NCBI GenBank assembly: GCA_024291935.2
Contig: CM044309.1
Coordinates: 35,612,001-35,676,000 of the forward strand
Direction of reading: 5' to 3'
DNA length: 64,000 bases
Origin: Okapia johnstoni
Taxonomy: Eukaryota > Chordata > Mammalia > Artiodactyla > Giraffidae
Positions within the stretch are counted from its first letter, which is position 1; each line of letters opens with the position of its first letter. The notes under the pieces are model-generated. The model saw only the letters and a program-made list of their open reading frames with translations, did no database searches and was not told the DNA's origin. The translations under genes and the position numbers were made by a program. Below, piece by piece: positions 48,942 to 60,109 of the stretch.

Positions 48942-49150
48942 GGGGGCTTCCCTGATGGCTCAGCAACAAAGGATTCACCTGTAGTACAGGTGACATGGGT
49001 TGAATCCCTGGGACGAGAAGATGCCCTGGAAGAGGAAATGGCAATCCACTCCAGTATTCTTGACTGGAAAATCCCATGGGCAGAGGAGTCTGGTAGGCTA
49101 CAGTCCATGGGATTGCAAAAAATCATAAGTGACTGAACAACTAAGCATAG
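48942..49150 (+). repeat. Bov-tA SINE nested in L1M
   Basis: 'gggcttccctgatggctcag' to 'agtgactgaacaactaagca'. It splits the L1 phrase 'tatatatacaatgg|aatattattcag'. Confidence 0.93.
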
Positions 49151-49386
49151 CACACATAGTGGAATATTATTCAGCCTTAAAAAGAAGGGAAATTCTGACA
49201 TGTGCTACAATATGGATGAATCTTGAGAACTTTATACCAAGTGACATAAGCCTGGCACAAAAAGTCATGTACATAGGATTCCACTTATATGAATTACTTA
49301 GAGTAGTTAAAATCACAGAAAGTGGAATAGTGGTTGCCAAGGATTAGAATAAGAAAAAAAAAAGTGTTATTATTACTGGATATAGG

Positions 49387-49603
49387 GTTTCCTTGGTGGC
49401 TCAGTCAATAAAGAGTCTGTCTGCAATGTGGGAGACTCAGGTTCAATCCATGGGTGTGGAAGATCTCCTGGAGAAGGAAATATCAACCCACTCCAGTATT
49501 TTTGCCTGGAGAATTCTATGGACAGAGGAGCCTGGTGGGCTATAGTCCATGGGATCACAAAGAGTCAGACAGGCCTGAGGGACTAACACTTTCACTTTCA
49601 CTT
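49387..49603 (+). repeat. Bov-tA SINE nested in L1M 3' UTR
   Basis: 'ttccttggtggctcagtcaa' to 'ctttcactttcacttc'. Direct repeat 'atagggttt' at 49382-49390 and 49605-49613 is the target duplication, its left copy merging with the SINE head. Confidence 0.93.
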
Positions 49604-49777
49604 CATAGGGTTTCGGTTTTGTTAAATAAAAGGAGTTCCAGAGATGTTTGGCAATTATGATCGCATAACATTATGGGTGTGCTTAATACAGCTAAGCTAT
49701 ATATTTAAAATGGCTAAGATGATAATTGTATGTATATTTTACCACAATACATTTTTTTAAACTAAAAAAAAAATCCA

Positions 49778-50610
49778 GAAATGCAAATGGTCAAGAATAG
49801 TTAAGACAATCTGAAAAAAGAAGAAAGTTGGAGACACATCACCTGATATCAAGTTTTATTATATAGCTACAGTGACTCATGGAGCATGATACTGATGCAA
49901 AGAAACACAGAGACCAATGGAAGAGAACATTAGAGTCCATCAAATGAACCTAACACATATATGAAGATACTTTATGAAAAAAGTGACTTCATAGTGGGAA
50001 AATAATGTTTATTTCAATAAATGCTGCTGTCTTGATGGCTTTCCATTTGGAAAAATAAAGTATCAAACCCTTTCTCACATCACACACAAAAGTGAATTCC
50101 ATATAGACTGCATATTTAAATAAGAATTTAAGCAATGAAGCTTTTAGTTGACCACCAGAATCATAGCTTCATCACTTCCAAGGAAGCAAAGATTTCTAAA
50201 AATAGACATATATGCTAAATATTTTCAAAAAGATAACAAATTATTCTAAATTAGAATTAACAGCTTTTATTCATCTACCATCTATTAAAAGAGAACGAAC
50301 AGAGTGGTAGAAATTATTCCAAAAACATATCTGATAAAAGAATGCAGTGCTCTTACAAATTTGTAAGGAAAAGATAGACAACTCAACAGAAAAAAATGGC
50401 AAAGTCTTCAACAGACACTTCCCAAAGCAGACACACAAATGCCTATTTAAACATACAAAATGGATGCTCAATTAATTAATCATTATAGAAATACCAATTT
50501 AAATTATAATGAATTACCACTGAAAATCACATAGAATCATTAAACTGAAAAATGTGGTAATTATGTATTGCCAAAATTGCAGAACTTCTCATATAACCAC
50601 TTCGGAGAAT
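49778..50610 (+). repeat. L1M ORF2 fragment (central/C-terminal)
   Basis: Sense ORF2 phrases that normally precede the 48435 piece: 'tatatagctacagtgactca', 'gaaacacagagaccaatgga', 'gtgaattccatatagactgc', 'aaaaacatatctgataaaag', 'aatggcaaagtcttcaacag'. Being downstream of a 3' end, it belongs to a different, older L1 copy. Confidence 0.78.
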
Positions 50611-50849
50611 GTCCTGTGATATCAGAATGAATTGGATGTAGATATGAGCCAGAAACAGATATGAGACAGATATTAAAGATATTTGTTAACATGCAAATTA
50701 ATGCCATTTTTTCTACTTGATATTTTTCTTCTTGAAAATACAGGTATTATTCTTAAAATACACTTAGACTCATGTAATGGACTTTTTGTTGTTTTAAAAT
50801 CAATTAATTTTTTTAAATTTCTTAGTTTTGACTTCCAATATACAAAACA

Positions 50850-51931
50850 CTGATTCAGTTCAGTCAGTTCAGTTGCTCAGTAGTGTCTGACTCTTTGCGA
50901 CCCCATGGACTGCAGCACACCAGGCCTCCCTGTCCATCACCAACTCCTGGAGTTTACTCTAACTCATATCCATTGAATCAGTGATGGCACCCAACCATCA
51001 CATCCTCTGTCATCTGACCCCTTCTCCCACCTTCAATCATTCCCAGCATCAGGGTCTTTTCAAATGAGTCAGCTCTTCGCATCAGGTGGTCAAAGTATTG
51101 GAGTTTCAGCTTCAGCATCAGTCCTGCCAATGAATATTCAGGACTGATTTCCTTTAGGATGGACTGGTTGGATCTCCTTGCTATTCAAGGGACTCTCAAG
51201 AGTCTTCCCCAACACTGTAGTTTAAAAGCATCAGTTCTTCAGCACTCAGCTTTTTTTGTGGTCCAACTCTCACATCCATACATGACTACTGGAAAAACCA
51301 TAGCTTTGACTAGATGGACCTTTGGTAGCAAAGTAATGTCTCTGGTTTTTAATATGCTGTCTAGGTTGGTCATAGCTTTTCTTCCAAGGAGCAAGCATCT
51401 TTTAATTTCATGGCTGCAGTCACCATCTGCAGTGATTTTGGAGCCCCCCAAATAAAGTCTGACACTGTTTCCACTGTTTCCCCATCTATTTGCCATGAAG
51501 TGATGGGACCAGATGCCATGACCTCAGTTTTCCGAACGTTGAGCTTTAAGCCAAATTTTTCCCTCTCCTCTTTCACTTTCATCAAGAGGCTCTTTAGTTC
51601 TTGTTCACTTTCTGCCATAAGGGTGATGTCATCTGCATATCTGAGGTTATTGATATTTCTCCTGGCAATCTTGATTCCAGCTTGTGCTTCCTCCAGCCCA
51701 GTGTTTCTCCTGATGTACTCTGCATATAAGTTAAATAAGCAGGGTGACAATACACAGCCTTGATGTACACCTTTCCCAATTTGGAACCAGTCTGCTGTTC
51801 CATGTCCAGTTCCTACTATTGCTTCCTGACCTGCATGCAGATTTCTCAGGAGGCAGGTCAGGAATACTGGGGGTCTGGTATTCCCATCTCTTTAAGAATT
51901 TTCCAGTTTGTTGTGATCCACACAGTCAAAG
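50850..51931 (-). pseudogene. BovB LINE, 3' part with RT catalytic box
   Basis: Antisense BovB from 'ttcagttcagtcagttcagt' to a 5' truncation at 'cacagtcaaag'. The minus-strand frame starting at 51750 reads 'SPCLFNLYAEYIRRNTGL', has an intact YADD box (51628-51639) and 'SEQELKSLL', then shifts frame near 51445-51455 where others read GGSK. Flanks 'acaaaac' at 50842-50848 and 51932-51938 are a likely target duplication. No active product is possible. Confidence 0.95.
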
Positions 51932-51938
51932 ACAAAAC

Positions 51939-52007
51939 TAAAGCTCCTTGGGCTTTAATGAAATATGAGGTGTCCTTACAGTAAAAAAGAAAAACAAACA
52001 TCCATCT
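51939..52007. other. Spacer between head-to-head BovB copies
   Basis: About 70 AT-rich bases with no recognised origin. Confidence 0.5.
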
Positions 52008-52931
52008 AAATAGAAAAAGGAGTATGTCAAGGCTGTATATTGCCACCCTGCTCATTTAACTTATATGCAGAGTACATCATGAGAAACGCTGGGCTGAAAG
52101 AAACACAAGCTGGAATCAAGATTGCCGGGAGAAATATCAATAACCTCAGATATGCAGATAACACCACCATTATGGCAGAAAGTGAAGAACTAAAGAGCCT
52201 CTTGATGAAAGTGCAAGAGGAGAGTGAAAAAGTTGGCTTAAAGCTCAACGTTCGGAAAACTGAGGTCATGGCATCTGGTCCCATCACTTCATGGCAAATA
52301 GATGGGGAAACAGTGGAAACAGTGTCAGACTTTATTTTTTTGGGCTCCAAAATCACTGCTGATGGTGATTGCAGCCGTGAAGTTAAAAGACGCTTACTCC
52401 TTGGGAGGAAGGTTATGGCCAACCTAGATAGCATATTTAAAAGGAGAGACATTACTTTGCCAACAAATGTCCTTCTAGTCAAGGCTATGGTTTTTCCAGT
52501 GGTCATGTATGGATGTGAGAGTTGGATGGTGAAGAAAGCTGAGCGCCGAAGAATTGATGCTTTTGAACTGTGGTGTTGGAGAAGACTCTTGAGAGTCCCT
52601 TGGACTGCAAGGAGATCCAATCAATCCATCCTAAAAGAGATCAATCCTGGGTGTTCATTGGAAGGACTGATGTTGAAGCTGAAACTCCAATACTTTGGCC
52701 ACCTCATGCCAAGAATTGACTCATTGGAAAAGACCCTAATGCTAGGAAGGATTGGGGGCGGAGGAGAAGGGGACGACAGAGGATGAGATGGTTGGATGGC
52801 ATCACTGACTCGATGGACATGGGTTTGGGTAAACTCCAGGAGTTGGTGATGGACAGGGAGGCCTGGCGTGCTGCAGTTCATTGGGTTGCAAAGAGTCGGA
52901 CACGACTAAGTGACTGAACTGAACCGAACTG
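52008..52931 (+). pseudogene. BovB LINE, 3' part with a 248-codon ORF2 remnant
   Basis: Sense BovB beginning at 'ggagtatgtcaaggctgta' and ending 'gactgaactgaaccgaactg'. The open frame 52040-52786 covers the RT palm to C-terminal region: 'FNLYAEYIMRNAGL', then YADN at 52151-52162, 'GPITSWQIDGETVETVSDF', 'FLGSKITADGDCSREVKRR', 'FELWCWRRLLRVPW' and 'LKLKLQYFGHLM'. The second catalytic Asp of YADD is Asn, so even this long frame is inactive, and the RT N-terminal half and the endonuclease are missing. It uses 'SEELKSLL' and 'FIFLGSK', unlike the antisense neighbour. Confidence 0.96.
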
Positions 52932-53935
52932 ATATTTGATTAATACTTTTGGGTCTGATTTGATTTATTAATCCCATAAATAAGAAGTTTAGTGATAGCT
53001 GTCTTTAAGTATGTTCATTATGTTCCTTGAAGGAAAGGTAGAAATTTTCCTGGGGAAATATTGATTTTACCTTAATAAGCAAAACCAAAATTACTGAATA
53101 AAATTTACTTTCAAGCACTAGGAAACATGGGAATAAGTTTAGAATATTACCCAGGAAGTGCATTTACATATATACAATGCAAAAATGACTTTGTCTTCTG
53201 TCTTTTCTCTAATATTTTTTTATATATTAAGTAGGCATAAGAATGATGTTGGTCATACAAGTTTGCATGTTAATTGAATTAAGATTCTAGCTATTTTATA
53301 GCCCTGTTGCTTAGTAATGCAATTTTTATATGCTGTATCAATGGAAACTGTCATTTTCTTTGCTTTCAATTTGACTTTTTGTTATATCTCTACAGCTTCT
53401 CAAACTTATATGTATAGCATTTTTTTATATTTTGGTATGATATGGAAAATAATTTCCCTCACAGCTATCTCTATACACAAAAATACTATTTGATTATTAT
53501 TTCTGACCATTTTAATAATCATCTAATTTAATGTTAGCTCTTTTTGTTTTCTGATTTCTACAACTTTGATTCTACGATTGTCAAATACAGTATAATTTAA
53601 TATTGATTCTTGCCAAGATGTATTATAAAAATACTCCATTTTTATAGTTATGCTTTAAATATAATTACATTATCATAAACCACAACTTGTATTCATAATT
53701 TAATGTTGTCCATTCTAGTAATTTCATGATATAATTTTCTAGTTTATCATGAGTTTCGGGGAAAGTTAACCTTATTTATCAGAATTTTCTGCCTTCCAGT
53801 ACACCCTCTAGTTTAAGTACTACAGCAATATCTCTAGTAACATCAATATAGTAGAACCGAATTTTGAAATTATATATTTTAGAGACAGAGCAGGAAAGGA
53901 TATACAAGAAATTATGCAAATTAGTCTATTGGACT
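52932..53935. other. Unassigned AT-rich DNA
   Basis: No gene or repeat recognised. Confidence 0.4.
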
Positions 53936-54199
53936 TTGAATTTTGTGCTCTTTTTTCATTTTTAAATTTAATAATAAAATATCCAACGCATACAAAAGTA
54001 AAAATAATGGTACAATCAATCTTCTGTGTCCTTGCCAAATTTAACACTTACAAAAATCCTGCCACGTTGCCTTCATTTATCTTCATATTTATTTCTTTGC
54101 TGAAGATTTTGCCATCGAAGTTTACATAATTTTAATGTCTGTAAAAATCACTTGGGAATCTTTTTAAAATGTGAATTCTAATTCAACAGGTCTGTGGTG

Positions 54200-54496
54200 G
54201 TGCATGCTGAGTGCCAATTAGTTTCAGTCATGTCCAACTCTTTGTGATGCTATGGACTGTAGCTCACCAAGCTCCTCTGTCCATGGGATTCTCCAGGCAA
54301 GAGTACTAGAGTGGATTGCCATGCCCTCTTTCAGGGGATCTTCCCCACCCAGGAACTGAACCCTCATCTCTTATATTTCCTGCATTAGCAGGCAGGGAGA
54401 CCTGCGTTATAGTACAAGGGGTCACCAAGTGGGACATGACTGAGCGACTTTCACTTCATTTCACTTCTTTACCACTAGCACCACCTGGGAAGTCCC
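54200..54496 (-). repeat. Bov-tA SINE carrying an opposite-strand SINE insert
   Basis: Antisense Bov-tA to 'cattagcaggcag' (54395), then 69 foreign bases, then the remaining head 'ttctttaccactagcaccac' (from 54465). Confidence 0.9.
54396..54464 (+). repeat. Internally deleted Bov-tA piece inside another Bov-tA
   Basis: Sense Bov-tA: 'ggagacctgcgtt' is joined directly to 'atagtacaaggggtcacca' and 'gacatgactgagcgacttt', ending 'cacttcatttcact'. About 75 body bases are missing. Confidence 0.75.
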
Positions 54497-54900
54497 GAGA
54501 TCCTATATTTCTCATAAGGCCCAGGTGAGTCTAACACTGGTGGTTTAGGGACCATACTTTAAGTAACACATTTGTAAAGCATACTTCAAATACAATAATT
54601 TTTTAGCACTACCCACTTTAATATGCATGTCTAAAAGTATGGGCATTTTCTTACAAAGACACGTGCTTATTAACTTACTTAAAAATTAAAATTCCTTATT
54701 GTCATCTAATTCACAAACTATAATCATATATTCCCAATTATCTTAATAATTTACTTTTATGCTTAATTCATACAAACCCAACCTAACAATTCAGTGCACA
54801 ATTTGTCATGCCTCAAGTCTATTTAATATGTAATAGTCTCCCCAGTAGATTTTTTTTTTAATCCACTGACTAGTGAAATTTATACTACAGCATATAACAC

Positions 54901-55224
54901 CATCTGGGTTTGTCTGTTAGCCTCACCCATTTTTGGTGCCTTTTAGCTTGTCCATCTATCTTCCCTTAGATAGATGGAATTTCATTTCTTTATTGCCATT
55001 TTTTCTAATAAATATGTACTTTTTCCAGTTTGCCTTGTTGTTGAGGGTTGCGGTTTTTGTGGGGTTCTCATTTCCAGCTCTTCAGGCATGTTAACTTGAG
55101 ACCTGGTCCCTGTCCTGAGTCTGCAAATGTTCACAAGGCAGGACTGGCTTCATTCTCCACAGATCATATTGTCTTCAGATGACTGTTTGTATAAAGATTC
55201 AAGTGTTCTCTTTATTTCTTACAA
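54901..55224. other. Unassigned DNA
   Basis: Nothing confident. 'tagatagatgga' patch near 54968. Confidence 0.3.
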
Positions 55225-55870
55225 TTTTATTATAGACATTACATGAATAAAGAGAAAAAAATATTATAACATGATGCATCTGCATGTACCCATCATCAAG
55301 GTACAACAATGATCAGTTTCCCAGCCAAACTCATTTTGTTCTATAGCCTCTCTGACCTCTCCAAGTTGATGTTGAATTAAATTCCAGATAGCTAATCATT
55401 TTATCTGCAAGTATTTACTTATATAACTAAATGATAAGAACTTTAAACATTTTCAAAAACACATTCAAAGATTATTTTACACCTAAAATTTAAAATGATT
55501 CTTTATTAACCTCAAATATCCATGTAGCATTCACGTTGCACAGACTGTCTCATAATTCTTAGGTAGGACTTTATTCAGGACACAAATAACTTTTATATTT
55601 TGTCATTTGTTTATCTGTTGGTATCTCCTTTTAAAATCTTATTAAACTCTCTATGAAAGTCACTGTTATTATTGTGCTTGGAACAAACCCCAGAATATTT
55701 GCCCTATTTCTCACACTCTAGATTTGGCCAATTGCTTCCCCATTTAACATGGTTTTCTGCTTCTATATTTCTTGTGAAATGATAATTAGGTCTAGAATCC
55801 TAATGAGATTCAGTTTTGAGATATTTGTAAAAAAGCTAATTCACAGGTGGTATATTCATTACTTTTATTA
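55225..55870 (-). repeat. Second copy of the old antisense LINE-type repeat
   Basis: Starts again with the same 3'-end phrases ('gcatgtacccatcatcaagg', 'tacaacaatgatcagtttcc') and runs further, to 'ctctagatttggccaattgc', 'cccatttaacatggttttct' and 'gataattaggtctagaatcc'. Confidence 0.45.
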
Positions 55871-56606
55871 TAGATTTTTAAGTTAATTTGAGGGGCAATT
55901 CTTGTACAAAAATTCTAGAAAATGTTTGCCTGCTCTCCCTTCTTTCTCTTTCTCTTCCCTTTTATTATTTTGCACTAATTTTCAAACTAATGAGCTGGTT
56001 ATCTATTTTCTTCCAAAGGTGACCAATAAGGGTAATTTTGTTGCTCTTGTTTTTTTAATATAAATAATAAACATATTTGATATATTTCAGCATATTTATT
56101 TTTACAGATTTTTAAAATATCTCAACTTTGTATATGAATAAATAGGGGTATAAAATAATATCTGTTTTTTATTCTTACACAATTTCATGCCACAGGGAAA
56201 GCATATTTAAGTATTATAGTTGTTAAAAGACAAAACCAAAAAATTATGCAGCATCTTTAATTGATCTGTTTACATGGGACCCTGGCCTTTGCTTTCCAAC
56301 CCATAATTTTTCAACCCAAGAATATTCTCACGTTTTACTAACGAGCCATATACCAAATCTTTGTATTCCATAAGTGTCAAGTTTTATGATATATATATGT
56401 CAATTATTCTATCTGTATTTTTTATTCACTAATGGTAACAGTCAGTGAATGTTAACAGTCATGGTAACAGTCAATGAATACACAGTGATCTGCTAATTTT
56501 TATTTTTTTCTGTAAACTTTTTATTTGAAAGTTTGAGTTTTTACTTTTCTTTGAATGTTATTTTTACTTTCAATTTAACTGAAATATAATTGAAGTACAG
56601 TTCTGT
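55871..56606. other. Unassigned AT-rich DNA
   Basis: A 29-base tandem duplication (copies of 'atggtaacagtcartgaat' at 56432 and 56461) is present. 56560-56606 resembles antisense L1 3' UTR ('ctgaaatataattgaagtac'). Confidence 0.4.
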
Positions 56607-56697
56607 ATTCTCCAGTATTCTTGCCTGGAAAATTCTATGGAAAGAGGAGCCTGTCAGGCTATAGTCCATGGGGTCTTAAAGTGTTGGATATGACTGA
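56607..56697 (+). repeat. Bov-A SINE monomer fragment
   Basis: 'ctccagtattcttgcctgga' to 'ggggtcttaaagtgttgga'; no tRNA head. Confidence 0.9.
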
Positions 56698-57063
56698 ATA
56701 TAAATACAACAAGCCCGATTTTTTAGGTATCAGTGACTTTTCATGAGCCTAATGCTATTTCATAAAAAATTCTACCACATGATATTTTGCGGTGTACATG
56801 GGATCTCTTAGTTTATTAAAATAAATATATTTATCCTAACCACACTTGTTTCCAGGTAATCTAATCAGATATTCCATATATACCAAAAGAAAGTTGCTGT
56901 CTGAAGGAAATATGGTCCAATTTTAATGATTATACACATTTAGTACAGTATTGTGTCTTGGTAATCAATTACTAAATAAATATTACAATTTAAAGAGATT
57001 ATTTTAACTGGGAAAATTGTTAAACCTACAAAGTATGCATACATGCATGTATCAATTATATGT
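56698..57063. other. Unassigned AT-rich DNA
   Basis: Nothing recognised. Confidence 0.35.
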
Positions 57064-57156
57064 GTTGTTGGTGTTCAATTGCTAAGTCGTGTCCAACTCT
57101 GCGACTCTATGGACTTCAGAAAGCCAGGTTTCCCTGTCCCTTGGTATCTCCCAGAG
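57064..57156 (-). repeat. BovB 3' end, short fragment
   Basis: 'ttcaattgctaagtcgtgtc', 'ccaactctgcgactctatgg', 'ttccctgtcccttggtatct' and 'cccagag', then truncation. Confidence 0.8.
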
Positions 57157-58402
57157 AAGTATCAAGATTATGTCAAAATCTTGTATCAGTTAAAAGTTAA
57201 TCAATTCCAGTTTTCTTTTCTTAGTATTTCCACTGTAATGACTTCAGAAATCTCTCTCACATAGTTATAAAGTTCAAAGTTTGCAATTATGAGGTTATTA
57301 TGCATATTACTCTTCAGAAGGGTAAAGTATAAGAAAAAGCAAGATAACACAATAGTAAATATTCATCTAGCTAAATCATTTAGTACTCACTATACTTCCC
57401 TTTGGACTGCTTGAAGTTCATTTAATAAAGTAAATAATAATTGTGACTGAGTCCTTCCCTTGGACACATTTGCCACATTAGACTTCTGTTTTCATCCTCG
57501 ACATCCATTTTAAGTGCAAATAAAATCTAAATTCTTATTTATGATTAAATGATTCCTGATTTTTCAAAGGGAAGAAAAATATTCTTGGGAACAAAGAAAT
57601 CAGAAAACAGTCTGAAATCTCCTTATTTTCATTGTCATTAGCAGAGAAAGTTTTTTTAAAAGGGAAAATATGGTTGATCATTGAAGGTGACTTACCATTG
57701 ACATGGCTAGTAATTAGTCTCAAATTATGTTCAGCATAGTTCACTTCCACACATCACAGAACAGAAAATTCGAGGCAGACAAACAATCCAGGTAGAAGAT
57801 CATTAAGATTCCAGCTGTGACATGCCATGTGAAACCACACTGATTCAAATTAGTCATCTGCATTGTTCTATATTTTATACTATGGAAAGCACCAACTCAC
57901 TTCACAAAACCACAGTTGTTACACATTTATGACTAGAGTACTATGCTGCACATTTACATTTATAAATTGCACTGTGAATATTCTAATATGTCTCATTAAT
58001 GTGTTGCTAATAAGCAATGCTGTGCAAAATTGTTTCATTCTATTAAACACCTTTCTAACAATTTAGTTTTGAATTTGAGCTTCTTAATCTGGCTATTCCA
58101 TTTCTGCCAGTGTTAAAACTGAAGAAGGAAGTTTTCCAGATCAAATAGTTTTGTTTAGCCTATTTTAAATGACAAATCAATTATTTTGGTATGATGTAGA
58201 GATAATTGTTTGTCTTAGTAGAAACTATTTTTCACAAAACTGGTATTTTAGTTTGTGTGTGGTATTATTTTTTCATTACATATATTGTATTTTATGGTAT
58301 TATGGTCTAGAGACTTACAAAAGTTGTTATAGAAATTGTCTGAAGAGTGCTTATCTTAGGAAATACAAACTGTAGTGTTTCAGGATAAGGTATCATTATA
58401 TA
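57157..58402. other. Unassigned AT-rich DNA
   Basis: No gene or repeat recognised. Confidence 0.4.
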
Positions 58403-58777
58403 TATGAGGCATAGCACCTCCTGCACAATAACATACGTTTGTATATATCTATTAGGTTGTGTATGTATATATTATATATTTATAATAACATTATTGTTTT
58501 CATAATATTTTTTAGAATTGTTTAAGAATTATTATATAATTTCTCATATAATAATATCTAATAATGATATATAATAATCAGCTGGGGTCGCAAAGAGTCG
58601 GACACAACTGAGCGACTGAACTGAACTGAATAATCAGCAACTTATTATATAAGCAACTTACTCTTAGACGATTCTGAAAAATATTATGCAAACAATAATA
58701 TTATTATAAACATATGCATATACGCACCTAATAGATATACATACACATATACTACTGTGGGTGGGCTATTCCTCATA
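58403..58777. repeat. Long AT-rich imperfect palindrome
   Basis: The left arm from 58403 ('tatgaggcatagc', 'atatatctattaggttgtgt', 'ataataacattattgttttc', 'agaattgtttaagaa') pairs with the reverse complement of the right arm from 58777 ('tatgaggaatagc', 'gtatatctattaggtgcgta', 'ataataatattattgtttgc', 'agaatcgtctaagag'). Arms are about 140 bases with roughly four of five positions matching. It may be a MITE with long terminal inverted repeats or a local inverted duplication. The centre holds the 46-base BovB insert. Confidence 0.85.
58583..58628 (+). repeat. 46-bp BovB 3'-end insertion with perfect target duplication
   Basis: 'ggggtcgcaaagagtcggac' to 'gcgactgaactgaactg' is the extreme BovB 3' end, close to consensus. 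The flanks 'aataatcagc' at 58573-58582 and 58629-58638 are identical. An independent, extremely 5'-truncated insertion. Confidence 0.88.
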
Positions 58778-59483
58778 CATTTCATTTTATTTATGTGTTT
58801 ATTTATTTTTATAGTTTCCTTTTCTTTGTGATGACCTCATACATTTTAAAGATATAAACCTTATTCATGAGGCCAGTACACCTACATACTAGAGGGGAGG
58901 AAGGAGAAAGAAAAGCAGAATTAGCAGAATATGGTATGAGGAGAAATGGCTCCCACACCTGGCATTCTGGGCGAGGTGATACCCAAGGAAGTTGTACATA
59001 CTCAGACCCCTTGGGGGGAAGCTGAGATGGTGTAGCTTTCATTTGTCATGTATACGATTGTAACCAAATCAGGAGTATCTGTGATACAACTTTGGTATCT
59101 CAGTGGTGCTGCTCTGAGATTTAGTCCAGGAAATGTTGCTGAATTCTATGCTCCCAGGAGCTCCAAGACCTTCATGGGGCTTAGTTCTTTCACAATTGGC
59201 AGAGTGGGCCATGGACACATGAAATAAAATTTGAATTTAAGTAGGATTGAGCAGTACAAATGAGTAAAACATAGACTGGGTGCTGTAGGAGGAGGTGCAT
59301 CATCTGCAGTGATTTTGGTAGTCTAGATGTCAGATGAAATCAACTGTTTGTAGTCTACATCACAACTGACTTAACTTCTTCCCTCTGTTAATCACTCCCA
59401 ACTTCAAGGAAAACCTCCCATCACCATCCCACCCACCTAATCTCCCATTCCTGACATTAACTTTTTAAAAAACACTCTCTTCT
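58778..59483. other. Unassigned DNA
   Basis: No gene recognised. Confidence 0.4.
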
Positions 59484-59737
59484 GAGCTTCCTTGATGACT
59501 CAGTGTTAAAGAATCTGCCTGCCAGTGCAGGAGACACAGGTTCTATCCCTGACCTGAGAAGATCCCACATGCTGTCATGACTATTAAGCCTCTGCTCCAG
59601 AGCCTGGAAGTCTCAGCTATTGAGCCCATGTGCTGCACAGCAAGAAGCCTGTACATAGCAACTAGAGTAGTAAATAAATAAAGAAAATTTAGTAAATAAA
59701 TAAATAAAATTATTGAAAAAAGAAAAAAAAAGAAAAC
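59484..59737 (+). repeat. CHR-type SINE with perfect target duplication
   Basis: 'gagcttccttgatgactcag', B-box-like 'ggttctatccc', 'gaagatcccacatgctgtca', 'gtgctgcacagcaagaagcc', then an AAATAAAT tail. The flanks 'aaaaacactctcttct' end at 59483 and 59753 and match over 16 bases. Confidence 0.92.
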
Positions 59738-59969
59738 AAAAACACTCTCTTCTTTATTTGGTCCCACCAACCCTTATAATTCTTCTGTACTTGACCTTAT
59801 AAATCTGATGGATCATGTTTACGTGTTATTCCCTGGCATACTACTTAGTTCCTTCTACAATTTCAATACTTTTTTTGATAACCCCAACAATTTTACACCT
59901 AAAAACAACATATCAAAATTAGACAACAGACCGAGTCAGAAATTTGAAAATTTTAACCCCTCTTTCTAT
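59738..59969. other. Unassigned DNA
   Basis: Nothing recognised. Confidence 0.3.
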
Positions 59970-60108
59970 TTTATCTCACATACTGTTTTAGTTACCCATT
60001 ATTGCATAACAATCACCCCAAAATGTTATCAGTTTAAAACGGTAAATATTCTATTGTATATCTCAACTGAGCATGTGATAATTCAGGAATGTAAAACTTT
60101 TTCTTGCT
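59970..60108 (+). repeat. Old mammalian repeat, same family as 14399-14890
   Basis: 'tagttacccattattgcata', 'acaatcaccccaaaatgtta' and 'tcagtttaaaacggtaaata' parallel the start of the 14.4 kb element; truncated. Confidence 0.6.
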
Positions 60109-60109
60109 G

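Larger units (their letters stand above)
48435..49770 (+). repeat. L1M (L1MA-like) ORF2 end and 3' UTR with two nested SINEs
   Basis: Sense L1 landmarks: 'gcacatgaaaagatgctcaa', 'gaggatatggagcaattaaa', 'gtccattgacagataagtgg', 'agtggaatattattcagcct', 'gctacaatatggatgaatct', 'agtggttgccaaggattaga'. The 3' UTR resumes after the second SINE ('ttggcaattatgatcgcata', 'attttaccacaatacatttt') and closes with an A run near 49760-49770. Confidence 0.85.
54143..54569 (+). repeat. MER5A-type hAT (Charlie) DNA element split by a SINE
   Basis: Left part 'aaatcacttgggaatctttt' to 'caacaggtctgtggtgg' and right part 'gagatcctatatttctcata' to 'agggaccatactttaagtaa' reproduce the MER5A order. The Bov-tA at 54200-54496 interrupts it. 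Confidence 0.8.
53936..54900 (-). repeat. Old LINE-type repeat in antisense, interrupted
   Basis: Phrases such as 'caaaagtaaaaataatggta', 'tctaaaagtatgggcatttt', 'attgtcatctaattcacaaa' and 'ttcccaattatcttaataat' match a common old mammalian repeat, probably an L1M 3' UTR read in antisense. MER5A and a SINE occupy 54143-54569. The family is named tentatively. Confidence 0.45.

Noticed and set aside
52027..52620. 197-codon minus-strand open frame
   Set aside because: Antisense shadow of the sense BovB ORF2 at 52040-52786.
50850..52931. Palindromic gene amplification or inverted duplication
   Set aside because: The two arms carry different BovB subfamily markers and different 5' truncation points, so separate insertions explain it better.
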